A stretch of DNA of 64,000 nucleotides from Arthrobacter sp. D5-1 (GTDB lineage: Bacteria > Actinomycetota > Actinomycetes > Actinomycetales > Micrococcaceae). The notes under the pieces are model-generated. The model was not told where the DNA came from and made no database searches. It saw nothing but the letters and a program-made list of their open reading frames with translations. Where the stretch lies: assembly GCF_017357425.1 (NCBI RefSeq), contig NZ_CP014571.1, forward strand, positions 1,240,001 through 1,304,000, written 5' to 3'. Shown piece after piece: positions 25,763 through 34,512 of the stretch (position 1 is the first letter of the stretch; each line of letters opens with the position of its first letter). The translations under genes and the position numbers were made by a program.

Positions 25763-25797
25763 CGGCGGCGCCACCCCGGAAAGGGGAGGCGCCGCCG
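25763..25797 (-). terminator. Intrinsic terminator after the symporter gene
   Basis: CGGCGGCGCC (25763-25772) pairs with GGCGCCGCCG (25788-25797), with an inner CCCC/GGGG extension. Read on the minus strand it is followed by a T-rich stretch (TTGTTTTGTC), so it ends the leftward symporter transcript. The rest of 25562-25824 shows nothing else. Confidence 0.7.
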
Positions 25798-25824
25798 TCG
25801 AATTTTGCTCTGTTGCTTGCAGCG

Positions 25825-27360
25825 CTACTTGTGGCTGCTGACCGGGTGGGCCTCAGGCGGGAGTTCCTCAGAGACGGCACCGGCAACGCGCTTGTCCCAG
25901 GCCTCGCGGACTGCGGGATCAGTGGGCGGGGTGAGCAGTGAAATCACTACGTAGGCGATGAACGAAGCGGCGAGACCGTAGTAGATCGGTTCGTTGGCGT
26001 AGACGCCGTCCGCGCTCGGAATGACACCCAGGGCGAAGAGGATCAGCAGGGTCAGTGTCAGCACCGATCCAACTGCCATGGACCATGCAGCGGCGATGCC
26101 CGTGCCGCGCTTCCACACCAAACCGCCCAGGATTGCGACCAGGAGGCCACCCACCAGGATGTCGTAGGCGATGGTGAGGGCAATCACCACGTCCTGAGCC
26201 GCCATGGAAATCAGTACTGCCACGATGCCGAGTCCAAGAACCCAGTAGCGGTTGGCTTTGACGTCGTGCTCGGGGTTTTCGCTGTCATCGGTGTTGATGT
26301 TCTTGCCGAACCAGCTGGCCACGAACGGGACAACGTCCGCACGTGCCACCGTGGCTGCGGCGATCAGGGCGCCGGATGCGGTGGACATCATGGCCGCAAC
26401 AGCCGCGGCCATGACCAGGCCGCCGATGCCGACGGGCAGGATGTGGGTTGCCACCTCGGCGTAAACAACGTCCTTGCCGAGGTTGGTGACATCGATGTCC
26501 GGCAGTGCCACCCGGGCGGCCAAGCCGATCAGGGCGCCGGCGATGCCGTAGAGGATGCAGTAGACGCCGGCCGTGGCGCCGCCCCAACGGGCAACGGCGG
26601 GGGTCTTGGCAGTGAAGACGCGCTGCCAGATGTCCTGACCGATCAGGAGGCCCAGTGTGTAGACCACGAAGTACGTGATGATGGTCTGGGCGCCGATGCC
26701 ATCGATCTGGAAGAAGGTCTCATCGAGGCGCTCACGGATGCCGTCCATGCCGCCGGCAGCGTTCAGGACGAACGGGAGCATCAGGAAGAAGATACCGACG
26801 GTCTTGATGATGAACTGAACCTGGTCGGCCAGCGTGATGGACCACATGCCGCCAATGGTGGAGTAAACCAGGACGATCGCGCCGCCAACGGCGATGGCAA
26901 GCCAGCGTTCCCAGTCGAAGAGCACCACGAAGATGGTGGCGTAGGCGCCGGTGGAAGTAGCGCAGAGCATGAGCGTGTACGCCAGCATGACGATGCCGGA
27001 GGTCTGCGTGGCCCTGCTGCCGTAGCGAAGGCTCAGCATCTGGGAGACCGTGTAGATCTTCAGGCGCTGGATGGTGCCGGCGAACAGGAGGCTGAGCAGC
27101 AGCACGCCTGCGCCGATGGCCACTACCAGCCACATGCCGGAGATGCCGAACTTGTAGCCGAGGCCGACGCCGCCCACGGTGGAAGCGCCACCGAGGACCA
27201 CAGCGGCCATGGTGCCGGTGTAAAGGAACGGTCCCAGGCGGCGGCCAGCCACCAGGAAGTCGCTGTTGTTCTTGGTGCGGGACTTGCCCCACCAGCCGAA
27301 TGCCAGCATGGCGAGCAGGTACACCACCACGATTGCGATGTTTATAGCCGAAGATTCCAT
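25825..27360 (-). CDS. Sodium:solute symporter (SSS family)
   Basis: A 511-aa permease with about 13 membrane helices. The N-terminus has the family pattern FGWWGKSRTKNNSDFLVAGR, followed by GGASTVGGVGLGYKFG and, around residue 300, the usual G-rich helices. The start is ATG 27360 with AAGGA in front; the longer frame upstream would run through the divergent promoter region. SSS proteins couple Na+ to uptake of sugars, amino acids, urea, monocarboxylates or polyamines. The divergent XRE-cupin regulator suggests an inducible nitrogen or carbon source such as a polyamine or amine. That is inference. Confidence 0.92.
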   Translation of the reverse strand: MESSAINIAIVVVYLLAMLAFGWWGKSRTKNNSDFLVAGRRLGPFLYTGTMAAVVLGGASTVGGVGLGYKFGISGMWLVVAIGAGVLLLSLLFAGTIQRLKIYTVSQMLSLRYGSRATQTSGIVMLAYTLMLCATSTGAYATIFVVLFDWERWLAIAVGGAIVLVYSTIGGMWSITLADQVQFIIKTVGIFFLMLPFVLNAAGGMDGIRERLDETFFQIDGIGAQTIITYFVVYTLGLLIGQDIWQRVFTAKTPAVARWGGATAGVYCILYGIAGALIGLAARVALPDIDVTNLGKDVVYAEVATHILPVGIGGLVMAAAVAAMMSTASGALIAAATVARADVVPFVASWFGKNINTDDSENPEHDVKANRYWVLGLGIVAVLISMAAQDVVIALTIAYDILVGGLLVAILGGLVWKRGTGIAAAWSMAVGSVLTLTLLILFALGVIPSADGVYANEPIYYGLAASFIAYVVISLLTPPTDPAVREAWDKRVAGAVSEELPPEAHPVSSHK

Positions 27361-27458
27361 GAGCGGTCCTTGGAGCTGATGCACGGAGGTTGGGGTTTTC
27401 GACGATACTCCTGCGAAGCGTCGAAGTCTCTGTGCTGATGGTTGGAGATTGGGGAAGG

Positions 27459-27483
27459 GTGTTGTGTGCCTCACAGACAACAC
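27459..27483. promoter_or_regulatory. 25-bp palindromic operator candidate between symporter and XRE-cupin regulator
   Basis: Perfect 7-bp arms GTGTTGT (27459-27465) and ACAACAC (27477-27483) around an 11-bp centre that itself has TG...CA symmetry. It lies in the 268-bp divergent intergenic region, where a dimeric regulator would control both genes. The likely binder is the XRE-cupin protein encoded on the right. Confidence 0.5.
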
Positions 27484-27628
27484 TTGTTGCCTATGAGGAT
27501 ATGTTGTGATCGGAGTAACAGTCAAGATGCTTTAGTCACGGTTCCGCCGGTTCTGGTCCTGTTGGCTCGTCTCCCGGCTACTATTGCTCCAATGACAGGG
27601 CCAGATGACAGGCCTGAAAGGTTCGTGA

Positions 27629-28204
27629 ATGAAGGCTCTCCCCGTTGAACCGAGCAATGTTCCCGTTGCCATCGGTTCCAGAATCCGCGCAGCCCGGCAG
27701 GCGCAGCGCCTCACCATTGAGCAGGTGGCTGATGCCACCGGGCTGACCAAGGGCTTCCTCAGCCGCGTGGAGCGTGACCTGACGTCGCCGTCGGTCGCTT
27801 CACTGGTCACCCTGTGCCAGGTGTTGTCGGTCTCTGTGGGTGACTTGTTCGCCGCCCCGGAGACGCACCTGACCAAGCGCGACGACGGCCCCCGTATCTC
27901 CCTGGGTGGCCAAGGCATCGTGGAGCGGTTGCTGACGGCCCGCTCCGAGCGCAGGCTCCAGATTTTGCAGGCCACCATTGAGCCGCGGGGCCGCGGGGAG
28001 AACGAGCTCTACGCCGTGGACTGCGACGTCGATGTCCTGCACGTGATCAAGGGCAGGATCAAGCTCATTCTGACCAACGAGGCATACGACCTCGAAGAAG
28101 GGGACACGCTCTCCTTCCCCGGCCGCGAACCGCACACGTGGATCAACCCCACGGACGAGACCGTCGAGGTGCTCTGGGTGTTGGTGCCGGCGGCGAGCCG
28201 CTAG
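27629..28204 (+). CDS. XRE-family regulator with C-terminal cupin domain
   Basis: A 191-aa regulator. Residues 15-70 are an XRE helix-turn-helix (IGSRIRAARQAQRLTIEQVA, then GLTKGFLSRVERD). Residues about 115-188 are a small cupin (EGDTLSFPGREPHTWINP) that binds an effector. This two-domain plan is typical of PuuR-like regulators of amine catabolism and of many amino-acid or osmolyte regulators. It is divergent from the sodium symporter and probably controls it through the dyad at 27459-27483. Confidence 0.9.
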   Translation: MKALPVEPSNVPVAIGSRIRAARQAQRLTIEQVADATGLTKGFLSRVERDLTSPSVASLVTLCQVLSVSVGDLFAAPETHLTKRDDGPRISLGGQGIVERLLTARSERRLQILQATIEPRGRGENELYAVDCDVDVLHVIKGRIKLILTNEAYDLEEGDTLSFPGREPHTWINPTDETVEVLWVLVPAASR

Positions 28205-28245
28205 GTTTTCCTGCCCTGCCCTGCCCTGCCCTTTCAGCTGCTGCT

Positions 28246-28350
28246 GCGCTCCTTCCCAGTTACCTCCCGTTCTGGGGGCCGGGTGGTGCGCTGAGCCTCG
28301 GGAATCCGGGGGCCGGCGGAAGGGAGTGGGCTGCTAACCGGGAGGGAGCG
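28246..28350. repeat. 105-bp palindromic element, left copy
   Basis: Inverted ends: GCGCTCCTTCCCAGTTACC at the left and, at the right, GCTAACCGGGAGGGAGCG, its approximate reverse complement. A second element of the same length, in the same orientation, lies at 29237-29341; about 67 of 105 positions agree in an ungapped hand alignment, best at the ends and at a central GGCCGGCGG block. The element overlaps the last six codons of the DUF559 gene. Confidence 0.6.
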
Positions 28351-29167
28351 TACCGGGCCTTCGTGCAAGGACTGCCCTGACTTCTGCAACAACGCGGTCC
28401 GGCTCGAACCAGATCACCTCCGGTGGGTACCTCAGCACTGCATATCCGTTGACGGTGGAGGCGTTGTTCCGTGACAGGTCATTCCGCAGGGCCTGTCTAC
28501 TGGAGTGGTACGCGAAGCCATCCACTTCGACAATGAGGAATTCCTGGAGAAGAAAGTCCACGCGCCCCACTCCAGGTATTGCCACCTGCGCGTCGAAGGC
28601 AATTCCGTGGGCGCGGAACAAGTGCTGCGCATCCACCTCAATAATGGATTCCGCACGTAGGTCGAGCTCGTGCAGAGCCTTCAGGGCCGGCCTCGACCTG
28701 TCCCCGCGAAGCTGCTCCTTAAGCAGTGCCAGGGGCACGCCGTGCAGCCGAATTGCCGATGTTGCCATGGCTGTTGACGCCGGAGCTTCCAGGCATGTCA
28801 TCGCGTGAAGCACCACGTCCTCAATCGCTGCAACAGGGAGTGCGGCGTGGGGGTCGAAGCGCGCCGTTCTGTGCCTGATGAACCCGCTGCCGTGCCCGTG
28901 GTCGCAGGTCAGATGATGTTGGCTGGGGGCGGTCCTGAGCCAGAGGCCATAGTGCGATGCGGCGCTGGCGCAGGAGACAAGAGCGTTATTGCGGATGGCC
29001 GCAGCGAACTCGGGCCGGTGGTCACTGAGCATCAACACGCCCCGGCGGGGACGAATCGCTCCCCGGGACGTCAGTGACTCCACGTCCGAGCGGGAGAACC
29101 CTGCCCTGAGAAGTTGACCCGTGCGGGCTACTCCGCCGGCTTCCTGCAGATACTTCAAAGCGTCCAT
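28334..29167 (-). CDS. DUF559 / endonuclease-fold protein with AbiEi-like winged-helix N-terminus
   Basis: A 277-aa protein. The N-terminal 60 residues (MDALKYLQEAGGVARTGQLL, then GFSRSDVESLTSRGAIRPRRGV) resemble the winged helix of AbiEi-type antitoxins. The C-terminal third has a restriction-endonuclease-like core: GRVDFLLQEFLIVEVDG, with Asp and the EVDG pair as candidate catalytic residues, as in DUF559 and Vsr folds. The function of such actinobacterial proteins is not known. The ATG at 29167 has GGAGG only one base away, so a TTG at 29158 is an alternative start. The gene is bracketed by two 105-bp palindromic repeats, which suggests movement as a unit or repeat-mediated insertion. Confidence 0.8.
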   Translation of the reverse strand: MDALKYLQEAGGVARTGQLLRAGFSRSDVESLTSRGAIRPRRGVLMLSDHRPEFAAAIRNNALVSCASAASHYGLWLRTAPSQHHLTCDHGHGSGFIRHRTARFDPHAALPVAAIEDVVLHAMTCLEAPASTAMATSAIRLHGVPLALLKEQLRGDRSRPALKALHELDLRAESIIEVDAQHLFRAHGIAFDAQVAIPGVGRVDFLLQEFLIVEVDGFAYHSSRQALRNDLSRNNASTVNGYAVLRYPPEVIWFEPDRVVAEVRAVLARRPGTLPPG

Positions 29168-29236
29168 GCCTCCAGTCCAGCGGGATGGGGCAACTCCCGG
29201 AAGGCTCGATCTCCGGTATGTGGGTAAGTTGGCAGC

Positions 29237-29341
29237 GCGCTCCTCCCCGGTTGCTGGCCCTTCCTTGAGCACCCAAGGTCCGCCAGCCCCGGAAATCCGT
29301 TGGCCGGCGGCACCCCGGCGGCAACCAACCGGGAAGGAGCG
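29237..29341. repeat. 105-bp palindromic element, right copy
   Basis: Ends GCGCTCCTCCCCGGTTGC and AACCAACCGGGAAGGAGCG are approximate inverted repeats. The copy is related to that at 28246-28350 in direct orientation and has exactly the same length. It lies in the intergenic space upstream of the DUF559 gene. Confidence 0.6.
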
Positions 29342-29358
29342 CGCGTGGTAGCAGGCGG

Positions 29359-31332
29359 TCAGCCCACGTGCACCCACGGTCGGCGGGTGATGTCCGGCTC
29401 GGCTTCCCTCAGCACTTCCCGGGTCACCGGCGCGATCTCGCCTTCGCCGAAGAAGAGGAACTTGCTGAGGTTTGAAATCGGGTTGCCCTCGGTCCAACGG
29501 AAGTAGATGTGGGGCATGAATCCAGTGACGTCCCGGATGTGGAGCAGCACGGCCGCCACAGTGTTGGGGACGTTGTTGCTGTGTACTTCAAGGATCTTGA
29601 AACCGTGCCGGATCTTGCCCACAACCTGGAGTTCCTGTTCGAAGTCCGAGCTGTCATCCACAATGACCTCGATGAAGACGGCGTCGCAGTCGACGGGCAG
29701 GTGGCTGGCCTGCTGGGCGTGCTGTAGCTTCTCGCGGTACCTGCTGGCGCTGAGGTGTTTGGGTTCATGCGCGATGATCCGGACGGGTCCCTCGGAAGCA
29801 TTGGCGGTGAATTCCAGGGCTTTCTCGTCCATTTTGATGTGGGTGGCCCGGAGCTCGAAGGCGCGCCGCATGCGGGAGATGAAGCTGACCACCATGATGC
29901 CCAGGATGAAGAGTGCCGCGATCTTCAGGCCGTCAGGACGCTCGATCGAGTTGACCACTGTGGTGTAGATGAAGACGAGGGAGATGATTCCGAAGCCGAT
30001 GAACTGGCCACGTTGCTTCCTTCGGCGTGCGGACAGGGTGACTGCGATGGAAGCAGAGGTGATCAGGACCAGTACGCCGGTGGCATACGCGCCACCCTGG
30101 GCGTTGACGTCGGCCTGGAAGATGATGGTGACGATGAAGGCGATCACGGTGAACACCAGGACCAACGGGCGCAGTGCCCGGGCCCAGGCGGGGGCCATGC
30201 CGTAGCGGGGCAGGTATCGCGGAACGAGGTTCAGCAGCCCGGCCATGGCGGACGCTCCGGCGAACCAGAGGATGGCGATGGTGCTGACGTCGTAGACGGT
30301 ACCGAAGCCGTCGCCGAGGAATTTGTGGGCAAGGTAGGCGAGCGCGCGGCCCTCTGCTTTACCACCGTCCTGGAACTCGGCGGCTGGAATCAGCATGACG
30401 GTGGTGAAGCTGGAGGTGATGAGGAACGAGCTCATGATGATGGCGGCCGTGGTGAGGAGCTTGTGGGCGCCCTTGATCCGGCCTGCGGGGTTGGCTTCGG
30501 TGTCTGTGGCGTGCCCCTTGATCTGGGGCATGACGGCCACGCCGGTTTCAAATCCGGAGAGCCCCAGTGCCAGGCGTGGGAAGACCAGAAGGGCCAGGGC
30601 GATCATCATGATGGGGTCGCCGTGGGAGGTGGTGAGTGCGGTCCACCAGTCGGTAATGACTCCGGCTTCGGTGAAGAGGTGGGTCATGGATACGACGATG
30701 ACCACAAGGTTCAGTGCCAGGAACGCTGCCACCAGTACCACTGCCACATTGATGGCTTCCTTGAATCCGCGAAGGAAGACCACACCCAGCCCGGCGATCA
30801 AAGCCAGTGTAATGACAACGTGCTGGCCTTCCAGGAAGTGCGGCGCGAAGGGGTTCTCGATCAAGTGTGCTGTGGCGTCGGCAGCTGAGAGCGTGATGGT
30901 GATCATGAAGTCCGTGGCGGCGAATCCCAGGAGGGCCAGGACAAAGAGCTTGCCGCCCCAGCGGGGGAGGAGTCGTTCCAGCATGGCAATGGAGCCTTCG
31001 CCGCGAGGACTCTCGCGGGCCACACGCCGGTAGACGGGCAGTGCGCCGGCCAGGGTTGCCAGCACCAGGAGCAGGGTGGCCAAGGGGGACAGCAGGCCCG
31101 CTGCCAGTGCGGCGATGGCGGGCTGGTAGCCGAGCGTGGAGAAGTAGTCCAGGCCGGTGAGGCACATGACCTTCCACCAGGCTTGCGGCTTGTGGGCGTC
31201 CGACGGGCGGCCGTGGGGGCCTTGCCTCTTGCCCGAGGTGTCCGGCATTCCTTCCAGCAGCCAGGGCTTGAGCTTGAAGGAGTTCTTTGGCCGGTTGGCC
31301 GGATCGGCCGGAGGCCTCGACAAGGTGGTCAC
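29359..31332 (-). CDS. APC-superfamily permease with C-terminal cytoplasmic domain (KUP/KimA-like layout)
   Basis: A 657-aa transporter. After a hydrophilic N-terminus of about 50 residues come about 12 membrane helices, then a soluble tail of about 150 residues with alternating strands and helices. The first helices ([15 protein letters not shown], then [13 protein letters not shown]) and the large cytoplasmic tail resemble KimA/KUP-type potassium transporters and related amino-acid permeases. Substrate is therefore undecided. The start is GTG at 31332 with AAAGGA upstream. It is divergent from the ureohydrolase operon with 221 bp between, so uptake of a guanidino compound is also possible. 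Confidence 0.85.
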   Translation of the reverse strand: MTTLSRPPADPANRPKNSFKLKPWLLEGMPDTSGKRQGPHGRPSDAHKPQAWWKVMCLTGLDYFSTLGYQPAIAALAAGLLSPLATLLLVLATLAGALPVYRRVARESPRGEGSIAMLERLLPRWGGKLFVLALLGFAATDFMITITLSAADATAHLIENPFAPHFLEGQHVVITLALIAGLGVVFLRGFKEAINVAVVLVAAFLALNLVVIVVSMTHLFTEAGVITDWWTALTTSHGDPIMMIALALLVFPRLALGLSGFETGVAVMPQIKGHATDTEANPAGRIKGAHKLLTTAAIIMSSFLITSSFTTVMLIPAAEFQDGGKAEGRALAYLAHKFLGDGFGTVYDVSTIAILWFAGASAMAGLLNLVPRYLPRYGMAPAWARALRPLVLVFTVIAFIVTIIFQADVNAQGGAYATGVLVLITSASIAVTLSARRRKQRGQFIGFGIISLVFIYTTVVNSIERPDGLKIAALFILGIMVVSFISRMRRAFELRATHIKMDEKALEFTANASEGPVRIIAHEPKHLSASRYREKLQHAQQASHLPVDCDAVFIEVIVDDSSDFEQELQVVGKIRHGFKILEVHSNNVPNTVAAVLLHIRDVTGFMPHIYFRWTEGNPISNLSKFLFFGEGEIAPVTREVLREAEPDITRRPWVHVG

Positions 31333-31503
31333 TGTGTCCTTTCGTGCAGCACGGTGCTGCTTCCGCAAGGAGCGTATGGCCGCTTTCGACGCCGGGACCC
31401 CGGTTTTTATGGAATCTTTACGCCCACTGTGACCGGCATCTCATGAAGCGCGCCATCAAAATCAATTTGTAAACAGGTGATGCATATTAGGCAACTTTGA
31501 GTG

Positions 31504-31509
31504 TATGAT
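31504..31509 (+). promoter_or_regulatory. -10 box of the ureohydrolase operon
   Basis: TATGAT, placed about 45 bp before the start codon; no good -35 hexamer is visible, which suggests activation by a protein. Confidence 0.4.
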
Positions 31510-31553
31510 GGGTGTCACAGTTATCCCAGCTATCCACTAAGGAGTGGCGCATT

Positions 31554-32615
31554 TTGGAAGAGCTCCGTATTGAGGCCAACGGCAACCTTGGTCCCATCGA
31601 TTCGTCCCGCATCCCGCGCTATGCCGGTGCCGCCACCTATGCCCGCCTGCCCCGCCTGGATCAGGTCTCCAAAGCCGACGTCACGGTAGTTGGCGTTCCC
31701 TTTGACTCCGGCGTCTCTTACCGCCCCGGCGCGCGCTTCGGCGCCAACCACGTACGCGAGGCCAGCCGCCTGCTCCGCCCGTACAACCCCGCCTGGGACG
31801 TGAGCCCGTTCGAGAACATCCAGGTTGCTGACGCCGGCGACATGGCCGTGAACCCGTTCAACATCAACGAGGCCATCGAAACCGTCCAGCAGAACGCCCT
31901 GGACCTCACGGCCAACGGCAGCAAGCTGGTCACCCTGGGTGGCGACCACACCATTGCCCTGCCCCTCCTCCGCGCAGCCGCGGAGCGCGCCGGTGAGCCG
32001 ATCGCCATGCTTCACTTCGACGCACACCTGGACACCTGGGACACCTACTTCGGCGCCGAGTACACGCACGGCACGCCCTTCCGGCGAGCCGTCGAGGAAG
32101 GCATCCTGGACACCGAAGCCATCAGCCACGTGGGTACCCGCGGCCCGCTGTACGGCAAGAAGGACCTCGACGACGACCACCGCTTCGGCTTTGGAATCGT
32201 CACCTCCGCAGACGTCTACTACCAGGGCGTGCTGGAAACTGTGGCCAAGATCCGTGACCGCATCGGCAACCGTCCGCTCTACATCTCCGTCGATATCGAC
32301 GTCCTGGACCCGGCCCACGCCCCGGGTACCGGCACCCCCGAGGCCGGTGGCATCACCAGCCGCGAACTCCTCGAAATCATCCGTGGCTTCCGCGGCATGA
32401 ACCTCGTCGGTGCGGACATCGTAGAAGTCGCCCCGGCGTATGACCACGCAGAAATTACCGGTGTGGCAGGCAGCCACGTAGCCTACGAGCTCGTGACCCT
32501 CATGGCCGACAACGCCGTCGAAGGTGACCGACAAGGTGCCCCGAACGGTTATGCACAGCAGGCACTGGGCGCCCGCATCGCGGAGCTCGCCAAGGCAACG
32601 GGAGACCAGCGATGA
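31554..32615 (+). CDS. Ureohydrolase (agmatinase / guanidinobutyrase family)
   Basis: A 353-aa Mn2+-dependent ureohydrolase. The binuclear metal site is complete: GGDH (about residue 132), DAHLD (about 154-158) and DIDVLDP (about 247). The enzyme removes urea from a guanidino compound. Start TTG at 31554, nine bases after AAGGAG, gives [10 protein letters not shown] and fits better than the GTG at 31512. Coupling (ATGA) to a ThDP-dependent decarboxylase-like enzyme points to the arginine transaminase route, in which a 2-ketoarginine decarboxylase (AruI) feeds a 4-guanidinobutyrase (GbuA). Agmatinase is the alternative. No transaminase gene is adjacent. Confidence 0.9.
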   Translation: MEELRIEANGNLGPIDSSRIPRYAGAATYARLPRLDQVSKADVTVVGVPFDSGVSYRPGARFGANHVREASRLLRPYNPAWDVSPFENIQVADAGDMAVNPFNINEAIETVQQNALDLTANGSKLVTLGGDHTIALPLLRAAAERAGEPIAMLHFDAHLDTWDTYFGAEYTHGTPFRRAVEEGILDTEAISHVGTRGPLYGKKDLDDDHRFGFGIVTSADVYYQGVLETVAKIRDRIGNRPLYISVDIDVLDPAHAPGTGTPEAGGITSRELLEIIRGFRGMNLVGADIVEVAPAYDHAEITGVAGSHVAYELVTLMADNAVEGDRQGAPNGYAQQALGARIAELAKATGDQR

Positions 32616-34315
32616 TTGATTTTGATCCCGGCACGGCAGCGCCCACCAAGGGGACCAACCAGCGCAACGGCGGGGACCTCGTCGTCGAGACCCTTGAAGC
32701 GCTGGGTGCGAAAACCGTTTTCGGTATTCCAGGCCAGCACGCACTGGGTCTTTTTGACGCCATGGGCCGCGGCAACCTCCACTTCGTCTCCTCCCGCGTG
32801 GAGAACAACTCGGCGTTCGCTGCCGACGGCTACTCCCGCGCCACCGGCGAGGTAGGTGTGCTGTTCCTGTCCACCGGCCCGGGCGCGTTGACGTCCCTGG
32901 CAGGTTTGCAGGAGGCCTACGCCACGGGCGTTCCCATGGTGGTTGTCGCCAGCCAGATCCCGCTCGATGGCCTGGGTGCACGTCGCAAGGGCATGCTGCA
33001 CCAGCTTGATGACCAGAAGGCTTCGGCCGCGAACGTCACCAAGAGCCAACGACTGATCCAGCACGCCTCCGGTATCCCGTCGGCCATCCAGGACGCCTGG
33101 ACTGAAGCGATTTCCTCGCCGCAGGGTCCGGTCTGGATCGAAATTCCGCAGAATGTCCTGCTGGACCCGATCATGGTGCCCCCGGTTGAGGACGCCCTCG
33201 CCGAGGCATTCGACAACCCGCCCCGCGTCGAGCTGATCCGCGAGGCCGTGAAGTGGCTTTCGACGGCGGAACGTCCGGCGATCATCGCAGGCGGCGGTAC
33301 ACGCCGTGGCCGTGCTGAGAAGTCGCTGCTCTCCATCGCCGAACAGCTCCGTGCTCCGGTCATCTGCACTCCGGGCGGCAATGGTGCGTTCCCGTGGACC
33401 CATGAGCTGTCCCTGCAGTCATGGATCGAGGACCGGTACATGACCGACGTCCTGGAAGACGCCGACGTCCTCATTGTGATCGGCTCGTCGCTGGGCGAAG
33501 TGACATCCAACTACTTCACGTTCGAACCCCGCGGCCGCATCATCCAGATCGACGCCGAACCCCGTGTCCTCGAATCCAACAGGCCGGGCCTGGGCATCCG
33601 TGCCGACGCCGGCCAGGCCCTCGCAGCACTGGACGAAGCCCTCGCGGCGGCAGGGGCCGCGGACAAGGTGACGCGATCCTGGCACGGCACCAGCCCGGAA
33701 GACGTAGTCAAGGATTCTCTGGCCAAGGTCAAGGCCCGCCTGGAATCCCAGGACCTTGCCAAGGAACTGAAGTTCATGTCGGACATCCGCGAGGCCGTCC
33801 CGGCCGACATGCAGACGTTCTGGGACATGACCATTTCCGCTTATTGGGGCTGGAGCTGCTGGGACGCCCGGCAGGGCCAGTTCCACTCCGCCCAAGGCGC
33901 CGGTGGCCTCGGCTACGGTTTCCCGGCTGCCATCGGTGGTGCCGTCGGGTTGGAGACCACGGGCAAACCGAGTCGTGTGCTCGCTGTATCCGGTGACGGC
34001 TCGTCCATGTATTCCATCTCCGAGCTCGCCACGGCCAAGCAGCACAACGTCCCGGTCACCTGGTTGATCGTGGACGACGGCGGTTACGGCATCCTCCGTG
34101 AGTACATGGTGGGCGCTTTCGGTCAGGCCACGGCCACCGAGCTCGCGCGCCCGGACTTCGTGAAGCTTGCCGAGTCCTTCGGTGTCCCGGCACGCCGGGT
34201 AGCACCGGAAGAAGTGGGGGACGCGCTCAAGGCCTCCTTCGAAGCGGACGGACCCAACGTCGTCGTGGTTGAAACACTGCTGAAGATGTTCGGCCCCACG
34301 CATTTGGACGACTAA
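32612..34315 (+). CDS. Thiamine-diphosphate-dependent enzyme, acetolactate-synthase-like (2-ketoarginine decarboxylase candidate)
   Basis: A 567-aa three-domain ThDP enzyme. The N-terminal PYR domain has [16 protein letters not shown] and the activating glutamate in [15 protein letters not shown]. The middle domain starts near residue 200. The C-terminal PP domain has [10 protein letters not shown] and [15 protein letters not shown], followed by [10 protein letters not shown], where Asp-Asp takes the place of the usual Asn-Asn that closes the ThDP motif. No partner regulatory subunit (ilvN-like) follows, so it is unlikely to be the biosynthetic acetolactate synthase. Translational coupling to a ureohydrolase suggests decarboxylation of 2-ketoarginine to 4-guanidinobutanal. 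A terminator follows. Confidence 0.88.
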   Translation: MIDFDPGTAAPTKGTNQRNGGDLVVETLEALGAKTVFGIPGQHALGLFDAMGRGNLHFVSSRVENNSAFAADGYSRATGEVGVLFLSTGPGALTSLAGLQEAYATGVPMVVVASQIPLDGLGARRKGMLHQLDDQKASAANVTKSQRLIQHASGIPSAIQDAWTEAISSPQGPVWIEIPQNVLLDPIMVPPVEDALAEAFDNPPRVELIREAVKWLSTAERPAIIAGGGTRRGRAEKSLLSIAEQLRAPVICTPGGNGAFPWTHELSLQSWIEDRYMTDVLEDADVLIVIGSSLGEVTSNYFTFEPRGRIIQIDAEPRVLESNRPGLGIRADAGQALAALDEALAAAGAADKVTRSWHGTSPEDVVKDSLAKVKARLESQDLAKELKFMSDIREAVPADMQTFWDMTISAYWGWSCWDARQGQFHSAQGAGGLGYGFPAAIGGAVGLETTGKPSRVLAVSGDGSSMYSISELATAKQHNVPVTWLIVDDGGYGILREYMVGAFGQATATELARPDFVKLAESFGVPARRVAPEEVGDALKASFEADGPNVVVVETLLKMFGPTHLDD

Positions 34316-34332
34316 ACATCCCAAAGCAGCCA

Positions 34333-34360
34333 GCCCCCGCACGGAATACCGTGCGGGGGC
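34333..34360 (+). terminator. Intrinsic terminator after the ureohydrolase operon
   Basis: GCCCCCGCACGG (34333-34344) pairs with CCGTGCGGGGGC (34349-34360) around AATA; flanking AGCAG/CTGCT extends the stem with a bulge and TTGCGTTG follows. Confidence 0.7.
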
Positions 34361-34367
34361 TGCTTGC

Positions 34368-34428
34368 GTTGTGGGGCCTGCTCTGCGCCCCAATCCGGGG
34401 AGACAGAGCGCCGAGCAGGCCCCGCAAC
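34368..34428. repeat. Long palindrome downstream of the terminator
   Basis: GTTGTGGGGCCTGCTC (34368-34383) pairs with GAGCAGGCCCCGCAAC (34413-34428) with one mismatch, and the loop contains a smaller CCCC/GGGG hairpin. It has no T-tract and follows a complete terminator, so it looks like a REP-type palindrome or a structured RNA end rather than a second terminator. Confidence 0.45.
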
Positions 34429-34455
34429 ACCAGTCCAAGCCATCTTTAGTTTCCC

Positions 34456-34485
34456 AAAGCAATCAATCTGAGTTATAGTTGCTTT
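34456..34485. promoter_or_regulatory. Inverted repeat over the marR promoter (operator candidate)
   Basis: AAAGCAA (34456-34462) and TTGCTTT (34479-34485) are inverted repeats; the right arm also starts TTGCTTTAGGCAA, a second short dyad (34479-34491). The -10 box TATAGT (34474-34479) lies inside. This is where an autoregulating MarR repressor would sit. Confidence 0.5.
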
Positions 34486-34512
34486 AGGCAAACAAAAAGA
34501 GGGGTGTTTTCC

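Noticed and set aside
26266..27438. 390-codon open frame on the plus strand opposite the symporter
   Set aside because: The translation is Gly/Asp/His/Glu-rich noise antisense to a clear 13-helix transporter.
28211..28230. Four tandem CTGCC units after the XRE-cupin stop codon
   Set aside because: A short pentanucleotide repeat in non-coding sequence; it alters no reading frame and no promoter is visible, so I see no function.
31333..31500. Possible c-di-AMP riboswitch before the KUP/KimA-like permease
   Set aside because: Some KimA-type genes carry one, but the leader here is short and I could not find the expected paired structure.
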